Source of the DNA: JAUIBE01 sp035267185
GTDB taxonomy: Bacteria; Pseudomonadota; Gammaproteobacteria; Xanthomonadales; SZUA-36
Direction of reading: 5' to 3'
Length of the DNA: 40,244 nt
Assembly: GCA_035267185.1 (NCBI GenBank)
Contig: DATFLY010000014.1
Span: 1 to 40,244 of the forward strand
The notes beneath the pieces were generated by a model. The model was not told the origin of the DNA, ran no database searches, and saw only the letters and a list, made by a program, of their open reading frames with translations. The translations under genes and the position numbers were made by a program. This document shows, piece after piece, positions 14,887 through 24,423 of this stretch. How positions within the stretch are numbered: position 1 is the first letter of the stretch; each line of letters begins with the position of its first letter.

Positions 14887-16350
14887 CTATCGGGCGCTTG
14901 AAGAAGCAGCCTTGTTGAGTGCGTCGGCCAGATCTGATGGGCTGGCTATCTTCGGGCTGTGGGCACCAACAATCTTGCTGTAGCGCAAACCATGGCTATC
15001 AAGCGCCTCGGCAAAAGCAATGGCCGCCGGGACCGCCGGTCCGACCGGGCCGGTTTGTGGCAGGCCAAAATGGTCCGCCTCGAAAATGATGCCTTCCTTT
15101 GGAAGGTAGGCAATCAGCATATTCTCAACGTGAGGCGTGGGGCCAATATTGACAAACTCGATGCGGCGATCGCCACTTTCGAGGGTCAGGTTGTCTTCCA
15201 CGAACTGCAGCTCCACATCAGAACCCGCCGCGGCCCTGACAACCTCTTCATTTTCCCGGAAGGTCACAACAGTTGCCCCTTCTGCCGCATAGTCAGCGGT
15301 ACCCGGAATATGGTCACTGTGATGGTGAGTCAAAACGCCATAACGAATAGGCTTGTCTGGAATTTCATTCCGTAATTCGGCAATCCGGTTGGCAACACCC
15401 TGTGTTCCGCCAACTGCAACAATGTAATCGTCCATTTCCACGAACAGGCCATAGGCACCATTTCCACCGATCAGGAACACGCCTTCGTCAATTTCATTGC
15501 TGCCAAAGTCGTTTGGCGTGACAGAAGCGATCATTTCAAGCCCGGACGGCACAGATGCATATTGATCGACAGGCACATTGACCTTCTGGCGCAGGTCATC
15601 AATGATGATGTTGTCATCACCGTTGACCAGCAACTTGAAACCTTTGTTCAACGCGACCCCGTCAACCATTTCGTAGTCAAGAAACTCGTACTCAACCTGC
15701 CCGAAGGGAGGCAGGACACGCTCCATTCGATTCAGCATGTGTGTTTCCTGGTCAAAGTAGAGACTGAGAGCCGGACCGACTTCCATTACCATGGTGACAA
15801 TATCGTGATTTCGGCCATCAACCTCCATTTCACCCAGCCAGTGCGAGGTATGGCGCCTGGCCAATAACTGTTTCATCAGCAAAACCGGTGTGATGCGAAT
15901 GGTTGGTCCTGAAGCATTGTCATAATTCGGCTGGGCGATTGGCGCTGCCGTACCACGCCGGTAATCAATCTGGTAGCTGTCTTCACCATTGATGATGGTG
16001 CCACCATCAAAAGTGAATCCCCCACCCTCTCCGGTTGCCCGCGTGACATAGATCTCGTTCTCCAGATCGATTGCGGCCATTTGCTCAGAACTGTTTCGAT
16101 CCCATGGAGCGCCAGGCTTACGACTTTGCCCTACGGCAAAGTTGTTGAACGTGCTTTCCTGAACATAAGTCGTGATCCCGTTCAGGGCATCTGCTCCGCC
16201 ATGCGCCTCGATGGCCGCATCGATCACTTCGTTGGCTTTATTAACGGCTTTAAGCGGCACTGTCTCAGCCATAACCGCGCCCGCGGTCATCGCTATCGCG
16301 CCAATCGCGCCAATGGTTGAAAGTACAAATGTGCGTTTCACTTGATTCAC
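14887..16350 (-). CDS. Exported metallo-beta-lactamase-fold hydrolase
   Basis: This 487-residue protein has a Sec signal peptide (residues 1-28, ending VMA). Residues about 30-270 form an N-terminal domain without a recognised motif, similar to the outer-membrane lipoprotein-like domains found beside some MBL enzymes. Residues about 275-480 are the MBL fold: HHHSDH at 342-347 giving the H-x-H-x-D-H zinc motif, the GPTPHVENM strand with the third histidine, EADHFG with the shared Asp, and a late GAHSPK histidine. The substrate cannot be told; beta-lactamase activity should not be assumed. It converges on the SEC-C oxygenase gene with 52 bases between. The start at 16350 is ATG followed by AACCAAGTGAAA. 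Confidence 0.85.
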   Translation of the reverse strand: MNQVKRTFVLSTIGAIGAIAMTAGAVMAETVPLKAVNKANEVIDAAIEAHGGADALNGITTYVQESTFNNFAVGQSRKPGAPWDRNSSEQMAAIDLENEIYVTRATGEGGGFTFDGGTIINGEDSYQIDYRRGTAAPIAQPNYDNASGPTIRITPVLLMKQLLARRHTSHWLGEMEVDGRNHDIVTMVMEVGPALSLYFDQETHMLNRMERVLPPFGQVEYEFLDYEMVDGVALNKGFKLLVNGDDNIIIDDLRQKVNVPVDQYASVPSGLEMIASVTPNDFGSNEIDEGVFLIGGNGAYGLFVEMDDYIVAVGGTQGVANRIAELRNEIPDKPIRYGVLTHHHSDHIPGTADYAAEGATVVTFRENEEVVRAAAGSDVELQFVEDNLTLESGDRRIEFVNIGPTPHVENMLIAYLPKEGIIFEADHFGLPQTGPVGPAVPAAIAFAEALDSHGLRYSKIVGAHSPKIASPSDLADALNKAASSSAR

Positions 16351-16490
16351 CTCGGTGTGGTCTTTCTGAACTTTCCTGACCGGAAATCGGCTCTCTGGCC
16401 GAACGGAGCGAGTCTGGCAGGCACACTCACCCCTGTCAGTTTGTAATCGATGACAGGTTCAGGAGGCGCGGCAGAACGCCTGGACAGGGC

Positions 16491-16524
16491 AAAAAAAAGC
16501 CCGCATGGGTTCAATGCGGGCTTT
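16491..16524 (-). terminator. Rho-independent terminator of the first sortilin-like gene
   Basis: On the minus strand AAAGCCCGCAT (16524-16514), a seven-base loop and ATGCGGGCTTT form an 11-base stem running into a tract of eight T (16498-16491). It lies 19 bases after the stop at 16543, and separates this unit from the MBL gene. Confidence 0.92.
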
Positions 16525-16542
16525 GTGATCACATTGATTTAA

Positions 16543-19500
16543 CTACGGCCAGTCGGGTATCCGGCCGGGCGTCCATGGCGCGCCTTCAGCTTCGAGCACA
16601 GACTCCAGTGCCTTAAGATCAGAGGCAACAGACCTGAGGTCAGCCAGAACCTCCCTGAACTGTTGGTCAGCGATCTCGAATGAATCACGGAAATTGCCCG
16701 TGACGCCGGACTGGCTGCTCCAGGAGCCGAAAGTGATGGTGCCGATACGGCTGGAGATAGACATCGGAACGGCTTCATTTCTTGACGAAATCGTCCGGTC
16801 ACCATTGAGCGCGGTAGAGATGTCGAACATCCTTTGATTCAGACGGCGGACTTCCTGTGCCTGTTCTTCGGTCGAACCAGGTGTCAGGATCACCGCCTCC
16901 AGCAAATGGTCTATTCGCGACTGTATTTCTGCCGCAACGGCATTGGCGCCCTGGACTGCCCGGGAAAGATCTGCAGACTTCATCTGGAAATCCAGGAGGC
17001 CCTGGCGATCGCTGGTGACCAGGCCACCCTCGAACATGGGTTTCACGACCAGCTCAACCGGTCCGGCCAGATCCTGCCATTCCCCTTCAACCCGGCGGGA
17101 CAATGACAGCTGGTAAGTACCAGGAAGCGCCAGAGGACCCATCGGTGTGCTGGCCCAGGGGGCCTGCCAACCCGGAGCTTCAAGCGAAACCGGATCGGGT
17201 GCAGGATAACGAAGATCCCAGGCCACACGATGAAAACCCTTACCTGCCGGTGCTGAAATCCTTTGCACTACCTCGCCCGCTGAATCGCGGACTGTCAGGG
17301 TCAGTGATGGCGATTCCTCCTGGTCTTCACGACGCAGATCTTCCCAGTCAGGATAAAAATTATCTTCACCTGCTGAAGCGCGCTCCTTTTCGGCCTCTCG
17401 CCGCTGCTCGCGCAATGATTGCAGCCCTTCGGAAAGGTAATAGGAAATCACCGCACCATTTGGAGGATTGCTGGCGGAATACTTCTGGGCACCATAGTCC
17501 CCGAGAACACCCCAGCCTCTGCGGGCGTCCGGAATGAACAGCCAGGTATCTCGTGGCTCAAAAAGGGTCGCCTCAGAGGTCGCAAGACCTTCATCATTTC
17601 TGAGTGGCGCGTAGTCGTCGAGGATGTAAATTCCCCTGCCGAAAGTTCCCACCACAAGATCATTCTCGCGACGCTGAATTTCCAGGTCGCGAACGGCGAT
17701 GGTCGGCAATGAGGAAAACTCATTCCAGGTCTCTCCACCATTGGTGGTGAAGAACAATCCGAACTCGGTACCGGCAAACAGCAGATTTGGATCGACATGA
17801 TCTTCCATCAGGGTATGCACCGTTCCGCGCTCAGGCAGGTTGCCGTTAATCAGGCTCCAGCTTCGCCCCCGATCCGTGGTTTTGAGAAGGTAGGGTTGAT
17901 GGTCGCCACGCTTGTGATTATCGACAGCGGCATACGCGACATCGCTGTCATGATGTGAGGCAATAATGTCCTCGACAAGGGACATATCCGGCACGTCCCT
18001 GAACGAATCTGTTGTTCGCCAGTTCTCGCCGCCATCCTCTGTCACCTGGATCAAACCGTCATCTGTGCCTACATATATAAGGCCTTCAATCAATGGACTT
18101 TCGTCCAGTGCAATCATGGCGCCATACATAGAGGTCGAATCATTCTTGGCGATGGCATCCACAGACCAGACACGCCCCATGATTTCGAGCTTATTGCGAT
18201 CCAGCTGGCGGGTCAGGTCACCGGAGACTTTTACCCAGCTCTCACCGCGATCGTCTGAACGGAAAAGGTACTCCGCACCGTAATACAGTCGCCTGTGATC
18301 ATGGGGAGAGACGATCAATGGCGTGTTCCAGTTCCACTTGTACTGATTTTCGTCCGCGCCTGGTTGAGGTGTAATGGTCAGCTTTTCGCCGGTGATTTTG
18401 TCGAAACGCACCAGGGACCCGTACTGGGCCTGAGAATAAATAATGTTCGGGTCAGTGGGATCAAACCGGGGTTTGTAACCATCGCCAAACTTGGCAATAA
18501 ACCAGTCAGCGTTGGTGATACCGTCGTCATAACGAGTGCGAACCGGGCCACACAGCGTCTGGTTATCCTGCGTTCCACCGCAAACATTGTAAAAAGGTGC
18601 ATCGTTATCCGGAGTCACCCGGTAAAACTGGGTTGCGGGCAGGTTTCTGAAATGCCGCCAGTTTTCACCACGGTCGTAAGTTTCGTACATGCCGCCATCG
18701 CCGCCAATGTACATGTGGTCCGAATCATCAGGATCGATCCACAATGCATGATCATCAACATGCCTGTATTGCAGCGGGACCCTGTTCCAGCTGGCACCGC
18801 CATCATCGGAACGATGTGTCAGCGTATCAACTGAGTACACGACATCCGGATGATTGGGATCGACGGTCAGTTCGTTGTAATACTGGGGACTACTGGTCAT
18901 ATGCGAGGATCGCTTTTCCCAGCTCTCCCCGAAGTCCAGCGAACGATAGACGCCCTGGCTGTCTTCGGAGGCTTCGACAATGGCATAAATCGTATCCGGC
19001 CTGGAAGGTGCATTGGCCAGCCCGATTCTTCCCAGGTCTCCGGAGGGCAGTCCGCCTGCGATCTTCCGCCAGGTATCTCCACCGTCAGTTGACTTGTGGA
19101 CACCACCGCCCGGCCCGCCATTGATCAGCGTCCAGACATGCCGGCGACGCTGGTAGGTCGAGGCAACGATGGCATCCGGATTATCCGGATGAATAACAAA
19201 CTCGTTGACTCCGGTATCGTCGTCTATAAAGAGGACGCGATTCCAGCTGTTACCGCCATCTGTGCTTTTGTAAAGCCCTCGTTCTCCGCCTGAATTCCAC
19301 AACGGTCCCTGGGCAGCCACAAATACGGTGTCCCGATCCTCCGGGTGAAAGCGAATCATGGATATGTGGGCCGAGTCTTGCAGGCCCATATTGGTCCACG
19401 TCTTGCCACCATCCAGAGATTTATAAACCCCGTCTCCGAACGCAACACTACGCTGCGCGTTGTTTTCCCCGGTCCCGACCCAGACGGTATCCGGATTGTG

Positions 19501-19839
19501 CGGGTCCAGGCTCACCACGCCGATAGCGAAGGAACCTTCATTGTCGAAAATGGGCGACCAGGTGGTGCCTCCGTTCAGCGTTTTCCAGACACCACCGCTT
19601 GCCATTGCAACATAGATAATCTCGCGATGAACGGGATGAACCGCAAAGTCCGAAACACGACCAGAGGTCAGTGCAGGACCAATCAATCGCAGAGGAATAT
19701 CTGCAAGCGGGTGCCCATCACTCTCCGCTTGTGCGCGGAGAGCAGATGGGAGGAGAAGTAAACCGAGACTAAGCCCTAATGCGAGCAGCAGGCGGCCGGG
19801 CAAACCTTTAAGCCCCGCCCTGGCGTTCTTTGTAAGCAC
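16543..19839 (-). CDS. Exported sortilin/BNR-repeat protein (VPS10-type), paralogue A
   Basis: This 1,098-residue protein has a Leu-rich signal peptide near residues 14-38. At least eleven Asp-box motifs of the D-G-G-x-(T/S)-W type run from about residue 85 to 745, the hallmark of the VPS10/sortilin and BNR ten-bladed propeller. The last 300 residues contain a short beta domain (RISAPAGKGFHRVAWDLR) and a helical C-terminus (SSRIGTITFG). Database entries often label the family glycosyl hydrolase or xyloglucanase, but I see no basis for an enzymatic call. A role in peptide binding or turnover is also possible. The start is GTG 19839, overlapping the upstream small gene by 32 bases; a TTG a dozen codons on (before PGRLLLALGL) is an alternative. 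It is a paralogue of the gene at 20310. Confidence 0.88.
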   Translation of the reverse strand: MLTKNARAGLKGLPGRLLLALGLSLGLLLLPSALRAQAESDGHPLADIPLRLIGPALTSGRVSDFAVHPVHREIIYVAMASGGVWKTLNGGTTWSPIFDNEGSFAIGVVSLDPHNPDTVWVGTGENNAQRSVAFGDGVYKSLDGGKTWTNMGLQDSAHISMIRFHPEDRDTVFVAAQGPLWNSGGERGLYKSTDGGNSWNRVLFIDDDTGVNEFVIHPDNPDAIVASTYQRRRHVWTLINGGPGGGVHKSTDGGDTWRKIAGGLPSGDLGRIGLANAPSRPDTIYAIVEASEDSQGVYRSLDFGESWEKRSSHMTSSPQYYNELTVDPNHPDVVYSVDTLTHRSDDGGASWNRVPLQYRHVDDHALWIDPDDSDHMYIGGDGGMYETYDRGENWRHFRNLPATQFYRVTPDNDAPFYNVCGGTQDNQTLCGPVRTRYDDGITNADWFIAKFGDGYKPRFDPTDPNIIYSQAQYGSLVRFDKITGEKLTITPQPGADENQYKWNWNTPLIVSPHDHRRLYYGAEYLFRSDDRGESWVKVSGDLTRQLDRNKLEIMGRVWSVDAIAKNDSTSMYGAMIALDESPLIEGLIYVGTDDGLIQVTEDGGENWRTTDSFRDVPDMSLVEDIIASHHDSDVAYAAVDNHKRGDHQPYLLKTTDRGRSWSLINGNLPERGTVHTLMEDHVDPNLLFAGTEFGLFFTTNGGETWNEFSSLPTIAVRDLEIQRRENDLVVGTFGRGIYILDDYAPLRNDEGLATSEATLFEPRDTWLFIPDARRGWGVLGDYGAQKYSASNPPNGAVISYYLSEGLQSLREQRREAEKERASAGEDNFYPDWEDLRREDQEESPSLTLTVRDSAGEVVQRISAPAGKGFHRVAWDLRYPAPDPVSLEAPGWQAPWASTPMGPLALPGTYQLSLSRRVEGEWQDLAGPVELVVKPMFEGGLVTSDRQGLLDFQMKSADLSRAVQGANAVAAEIQSRIDHLLEAVILTPGSTEEQAQEVRRLNQRMFDISTALNGDRTISSRNEAVPMSISSRIGTITFGSWSSQSGVTGNFRDSFEIADQQFREVLADLRSVASDLKALESVLEAEGAPWTPGRIPDWP

Positions 19840-20191
19840 GGATCGCTTCGTTGAAACGTTCCGCTACACGTTCTTCCATTTCAACTGAGTAGTTGTAGGA
19901 AGCCACGATTGCTTCTTTATTTCCTGGTGTAATGTCTTCTGTTTCTGCTTCAGACAGACATGCACGATAGGATTCGATTTCGCCCTGAAAAGTACCAATG
20001 TCATTCTTGGCAGCCAACAGCGTGTCCCTGTCTGCGTCTTCCGGAATCGCGTCAGGCGCTGTCGGTAAAACACAGGTTTGAGCTGCGTCTGGCAGCACAA
20101 CTTCGTATTCAACGTCTTCCTGCGCAAATAACGATTGTGCAGAGATCGAAAGAAACAGACCAACTAGAATTTTGGGGGTGAGATATTTCAC
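19808..20191 (-). CDS. Small secreted protein of unknown function
   Basis: This 127-residue protein starts at GTG 20191, nine bases after AGGAG. Residues 1-23 form a signal peptide (LVGLFLSISAQSLFA). The mature part is acidic, has two Cys (about residues 40 and 78) that could form a disulfide, and ends in a predicted long amphipathic helix (EERVAERFNEAIRAYKER). I do not recognise the family. Its 3' end overlaps the start of sortilin-like paralogue A by 32 bases, so the two are very likely co-transcribed and perhaps translationally coupled. That context suggests it works with the propeller protein in the periplasm or outside the cell (inference). Confidence 0.8.
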   Translation of the reverse strand: MKYLTPKILVGLFLSISAQSLFAQEDVEYEVVLPDAAQTCVLPTAPDAIPEDADRDTLLAAKNDIGTFQGEIESYRACLSEAETEDITPGNKEAIVASYNYSVEMEERVAERFNEAIRAYKERQGGA

Positions 20192-20309
20192 GTGGTATCA
20201 CTCCTGATTGAAAGCGAAAAAAATTATACATGGTTCAGTGCAGATTTGCGGTTGACTTTATTCGTCCTGCATTGGAGGCTTAGCCGCTTGATTGAATATG
20301 GAGTTCAGT

Positions 20310-23300
20310 ATGCCTCTCAGAGTTCCCTGGCTCATCGCCTCAATTCTTTTTGCATCATCACTGTCTGCCAGCCTCGACAGTTCCCTGCTGCACGGGCTTG
20401 AAGCACGAAATATCGGTCCGGCAGCAGTCGGCGGTCGTATCACATCAGTTGATGCAGTTGCCAGTCAACCCAACCAGCTGGTAGTCGGCACTGCCACCGG
20501 CGGCGTCTGGATGTCAGACAATGGCGGACTCACGTGGCGTGCGGTGTTTGATGACCAGCCTGTTGCATCAATCGGCGCCGTGGCGATCAATCAGAATAAC
20601 CCGGACATCATCTGGGTCGGCACTGGCGAAGGTAATGTACGCAACTCGACTTCCATTGGCGGGGGCATGTTCAAATCAATCGATGGCGGCAGGACCTGGT
20701 CATTGGTTGGCCTGGAACAAACCGAACGAATCCATCGGATTGCTTTGCACCCTGATGATCCCGATACCGTTTACGCAGCAGCGCTGGGAACCCTTTGGGG
20801 CGAGAATAGTGAACGCGGTGTATTCAAGACCAGCGACGGCGGTGAAACCTGGCAGAAGATTCTGTATGTTGATGAAAAAACCGGCGCAACCGATGTCAGG
20901 CTAGACCCGTTCAATCCGGACAAAGTCTACGCGAGCATGTGGCAACACCGCCGCTGGCCGTGGATATTCAAGTCGGGCGGACCCGGCTCGGGCATGCACA
21001 TTTCCTGGGACGGTGGTCAGTCCTGGAGCCGGAAAACCGAAGAGGACGGATTACCAGGTGGCGAGCTTGGCAGGATCAGTTTCGCCCCTTCTCCAGCACA
21101 GAAAGATCGGGTCTACGCATTGGTTGAAGCAAAAAAGAGCGCAATGCTGCGTTCCGACGATGGCGGCGAAAGCTGGCAGAAAGTCAACCAGGACACCAAC
21201 ATCGCAACCCGTCCTTTCTACTACAACGATATCTCGGCCGACCCGGCTGACCCGAATCGGCTTTATAACATTTATACCTTTTTGAGCATGTCAATCGACG
21301 GCGGTAAGACTTTTGAAGTCAACCCTGTTATTGCCTGCTGCGCTGCATCGAACACCATTCATATTGACAACCACGCATTCTGGATCAATCCCAACGATCC
21401 CAAACACCTGATCATCGGCAGTGATGGCGGAATTGCCATCAGTCGCGACCGGGGTGAAACATGGCGATTTGTACGCAATCTTCCATTGAGCCAGTTCTAT
21501 CACGTCGCAGTAGACAACGCCGACCCTTACAACGTTTATGGAGGGTTGCAGGACAACGGCTCCTGGCGCGGTCCCGCCGAAGTCAGGGAAAATGCCGGCA
21601 TCCGCAATCTGCACTGGCAGGAAGTTGGATTCGGTGATGGCTTTGATACGCTCCCCGACCCGGATAACCCGCTGCGCGGTTACGGCATGGCCCAGGGTGG
21701 ATCGCTCTATACGTGGAACCTGGAAACCGGCGAACAACGAATCATCCGTCCCCAGTCTCCATCAACAGATGTAGAGCTGCGATTCAACTGGGATGCCGCA
21801 CTTGCCCAGGACCCGTTTGATTCTTCCACTATTTATTACGGCAGCCAGTTTGTACACAAGTCAACGAACAAGGGACTCAACTGGACTGTCATCAGTCCTG
21901 ACCTGACTTCAAATGATCCGGAGAAACAGGTCTACAAGGAAAGTGGCGGAATCACACCAGACGTGACTGCAGCGGAGAACCACACCTCTTTAACCGTTAT
22001 TTCCCCCAGCCCGGTTGAGGCTGGCCTGATCTGGACCGGAAGCGACGATGGTCGGGTGCATATCACCCGGGATGGCGGAGAAAACTGGGCACGAATCGAC
22101 GAGCGTGCGCGAGGTTTCAATCCAGGTGCCTGGATCAAATTCATCGCACCCTCGCCTCACCAGGCGGGAACCGCATTCGTGGCTGTTGATGATCATCGTC
22201 GATCCGATATGACCGCGTATTTTTACCGGGTCGAGAATTACGGAAGGAACTGGACCCGGATAGGAGAGAATCTGCCCGGATATGCCCTCTCTATTTTGCA
22301 GGATTTTGAAGATCCTGACCTGTTGTTTGCGGGTACCGAGTTTGGCCTGCATTTCTCAAATGACGGTGGTGATTCATGGACCCGGTTTGACGCGGGCGTT
22401 CCAACCGTCTCGGTGATGGATATGGCCATTCAACAGCGGGAAAATGACCTCGTTCTGGGCACACATGGCAGGGGCATATTTGTCATTGATGATTACAGCG
22501 CATTGCGCGGCATGACGCCTGAGAGTTTTTCTGAGCGCCTCAGAATTTTGTCTGCCACTCCCGGCCTTCAATACGACCCTGCGCAGACCCCTTCAACACG
22601 GTTTCCAGGATCAGGCGAATTTCGTGCTGCGAATGAGGAATTTGGTGTCGTTGTGACATTCATGGCGAGTGGTGATGACCTGAAGCATCCGGACAGCGAG
22701 TTGGAACGTCAGCGCCTGATCGACAGGAGAACCAATACCGGTGACGAAGAGGAAAACGGGACCAGCAAAAACAGCAAGCCATTGAAGGCCAGGGTTGAAA
22801 TCAGAACTGCTGATGGTGAAATCATTCGAACCTTTAAAACGGATATCCACCAGGGCATCAACCGGATCGCATGGAATCTTCGCAATGATGGCGCCAGGTC
22901 AATGCCTGGGCCCACACCCCTTGAGCCTGATGCGGATCTGCCTTCCGGTGCACGTGTACCTGGCGGCGAGTATCAGCTGAAGATCACCATTGGCAAGGGT
23001 GATGAGGCAGCCACTGATGAAGTCGCGATCTCAGTTATTACAGATCCACGACTGGAAATGAGCGAACAGGCCCGCACGGAGAACTACGCGGCCGCAAACG
23101 AGCTGCGAGAGCTCACGAATGAAGCAGTAAATGCTGTAGAACGCATCATACAGACTCGTGAAGATCTCGCCACTGCCAACGAATTGCTGGCACGACGCCT
23201 GGCTCGACGAGATACTGATGATGAGTCCGTTGAAGCGCTCAAGGAGAAAATCTCCGAAGTACGAAAATCACTCGATGAAGCTGAGAAAGAATTCAGGACA

Positions 23301-23543
23301 CCGCCGGATACCAAGGGCATTGTTTACAGCGCCAATACAGTGGCCAGTCGAATTGGTACCGCTTCATTTTTCGTCGGAAGCAGCATGGATGCCCCTTCAG
23401 AATCTGCTCGTGTTTACATGGAAGATGCGCGCAGGGTCACCGACGCAGCGATTGAAAACCTTGATGGAATTTTCGAGACCGAGGTCGACCCACTTCGAGA
23501 GGAGATTGAAGACGCTGGCGTCAAACTACTTTCAACCAACTAA
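20310..23543 (+). CDS. Exported sortilin/BNR-repeat protein (VPS10-type), paralogue B
   Basis: This protein has 1,077 residues from ATG 20310, six bases after GGAG; in-frame starts at 20292 (TTG) and 20298 (ATG) lack such a site. Residues 1-21 form a signal peptide (WLIASILFASSLSA). About ten Asp-box motifs (DNGGLTW, IDGGRTW, SDGGETW, DDGGESW, RDGGENW and others) span residues 70-690. The blocks GGRITSV, GTGEGN, DNHAFWI-like, FAGTEFGLHFS and QRENDLVLGTHGRGI match paralogue A at the same places. The C-terminus contains a coiled-coil-like helix (residues about 940-1,000) and SRIGTASFFVG. It is divergent from the small secreted gene and overlaps the following hydrolase gene tail-to-tail by 23 bases. 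Family certain; function unknown. Confidence 0.88.
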   Translation: MPLRVPWLIASILFASSLSASLDSSLLHGLEARNIGPAAVGGRITSVDAVASQPNQLVVGTATGGVWMSDNGGLTWRAVFDDQPVASIGAVAINQNNPDIIWVGTGEGNVRNSTSIGGGMFKSIDGGRTWSLVGLEQTERIHRIALHPDDPDTVYAAALGTLWGENSERGVFKTSDGGETWQKILYVDEKTGATDVRLDPFNPDKVYASMWQHRRWPWIFKSGGPGSGMHISWDGGQSWSRKTEEDGLPGGELGRISFAPSPAQKDRVYALVEAKKSAMLRSDDGGESWQKVNQDTNIATRPFYYNDISADPADPNRLYNIYTFLSMSIDGGKTFEVNPVIACCAASNTIHIDNHAFWINPNDPKHLIIGSDGGIAISRDRGETWRFVRNLPLSQFYHVAVDNADPYNVYGGLQDNGSWRGPAEVRENAGIRNLHWQEVGFGDGFDTLPDPDNPLRGYGMAQGGSLYTWNLETGEQRIIRPQSPSTDVELRFNWDAALAQDPFDSSTIYYGSQFVHKSTNKGLNWTVISPDLTSNDPEKQVYKESGGITPDVTAAENHTSLTVISPSPVEAGLIWTGSDDGRVHITRDGGENWARIDERARGFNPGAWIKFIAPSPHQAGTAFVAVDDHRRSDMTAYFYRVENYGRNWTRIGENLPGYALSILQDFEDPDLLFAGTEFGLHFSNDGGDSWTRFDAGVPTVSVMDMAIQQRENDLVLGTHGRGIFVIDDYSALRGMTPESFSERLRILSATPGLQYDPAQTPSTRFPGSGEFRAANEEFGVVVTFMASGDDLKHPDSELERQRLIDRRTNTGDEEENGTSKNSKPLKARVEIRTADGEIIRTFKTDIHQGINRIAWNLRNDGARSMPGPTPLEPDADLPSGARVPGGEYQLKITIGKGDEAATDEVAISVITDPRLEMSEQARTENYAAANELRELTNEAVNAVERIIQTREDLATANELLARRLARRDTDDESVEALKEKISEVRKSLDEAEKEFRTPPDTKGIVYSANTVASRIGTASFFVGSSMDAPSESARVYMEDARRVTDAAIENLDGIFETEVDPLREEIEDAGVKLLSTN

Positions 23544-24423
23544 CCACGGCCTTCGCCCAGCGGGGGCCATCTTCTTCCTGGATGAAGTGCCGGCCATGCA
23601 ACGTGATGTGTGGCTGGCCTTTGGTGCCGGGCACCAGCTTGTGAAAGGGCTGATCTGCGCCTGCCATGATCGGGTCGCCATCTGAATAGCAAAGCAACAC
23701 TGGTTTGGTCCATTCGGTCAGTTTCATCCATGCTTTCCTGTTGGCGTCACTGGCCGGGTCATCCGGTCGGGCTGGAACCAGCAAGGGGAACTGGCGGGCT
23801 CCCGCTTTGTACTCATCCGAAGGGAAAGGTGCCCGGTAAGCTTCGATTTCAGCTTCAGCCAGATCACCATGACCGAACAGGTTGACAATAAACCCGATAT
23901 CAAATTCAGGATCTTCCTGGCTGAATTGACGCCACTGGCTGAATGCCTCAGGCATCGCCTGGTCACCTGTGGGCAGGGCCGTATTGGAAAGTGAGAAGGC
24001 AGCAAACCGATCAGGATTCTCGGCCAGCAGGCGCAATCCGATCAGGCCGCCCCAGTCCTGACCCAGCAATGTCATCCCACTGAGCTGAAGGCCATCAATG
24101 AATTGGTTCATCCAGTCGACGTGCCGGGCGTAGGTGTAGTTGGTTCGATCGCTAAGTTTATCTGATCGCCCAAACCCTATTAAATCTGGCGCGATGACAC
24201 GAAAACCCGCGCTGACAAATTCCGGAATCATTTTTCGGTATAGATAGCACCATGTCGGTTCACCGTGAAGACAAAGTATGATCCGGCCATCGCGTGGCCC
24301 TTCATCCAGGTAGTGGACCCTGAGAGTTCCGAATGAGTCATCATTAATTTCCAGGTAATTCGGAGCATAAGGAAAATCGGGGAGATTCTCGAAACGATCA
24401 TCCGGTGTTCTGAGAATGCTCAT
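23521..24423 (-). CDS. dhmA: Haloalkane dehalogenase-like alpha/beta hydrolase (HLD-I type)
   Basis: This is a 300-residue cytoplasmic hydrolase. Oxyanion region HGEPTW at 53-58, nucleophile elbow GQDWGG with D123 and the halide-stabilising W124, catalytic acid probably D250 in SDGDPIMAG, and base H279 in GRHFIQEEDG all fit subfamily I haloalkane dehalogenases (DhlA has D124, W125, D260, H289). A second Trp in SQWRQF lies in the cap where DhlA has W175. It would cleave carbon-halogen bonds in short haloalkanes, though many relatives have other or unknown substrates. ATG 24423 overlaps the msrQ stop as ATGA, and AGGAA lies six bases upstream, so it is translationally coupled to msrQ. The symbol is by family resemblance only. 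Confidence 0.85.
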   Translation of the reverse strand: MSILRTPDDRFENLPDFPYAPNYLEINDDSFGTLRVHYLDEGPRDGRIILCLHGEPTWCYLYRKMIPEFVSAGFRVIAPDLIGFGRSDKLSDRTNYTYARHVDWMNQFIDGLQLSGMTLLGQDWGGLIGLRLLAENPDRFAAFSLSNTALPTGDQAMPEAFSQWRQFSQEDPEFDIGFIVNLFGHGDLAEAEIEAYRAPFPSDEYKAGARQFPLLVPARPDDPASDANRKAWMKLTEWTKPVLLCYSDGDPIMAGADQPFHKLVPGTKGQPHITLHGRHFIQEEDGPRWAKAVVSWLKVV

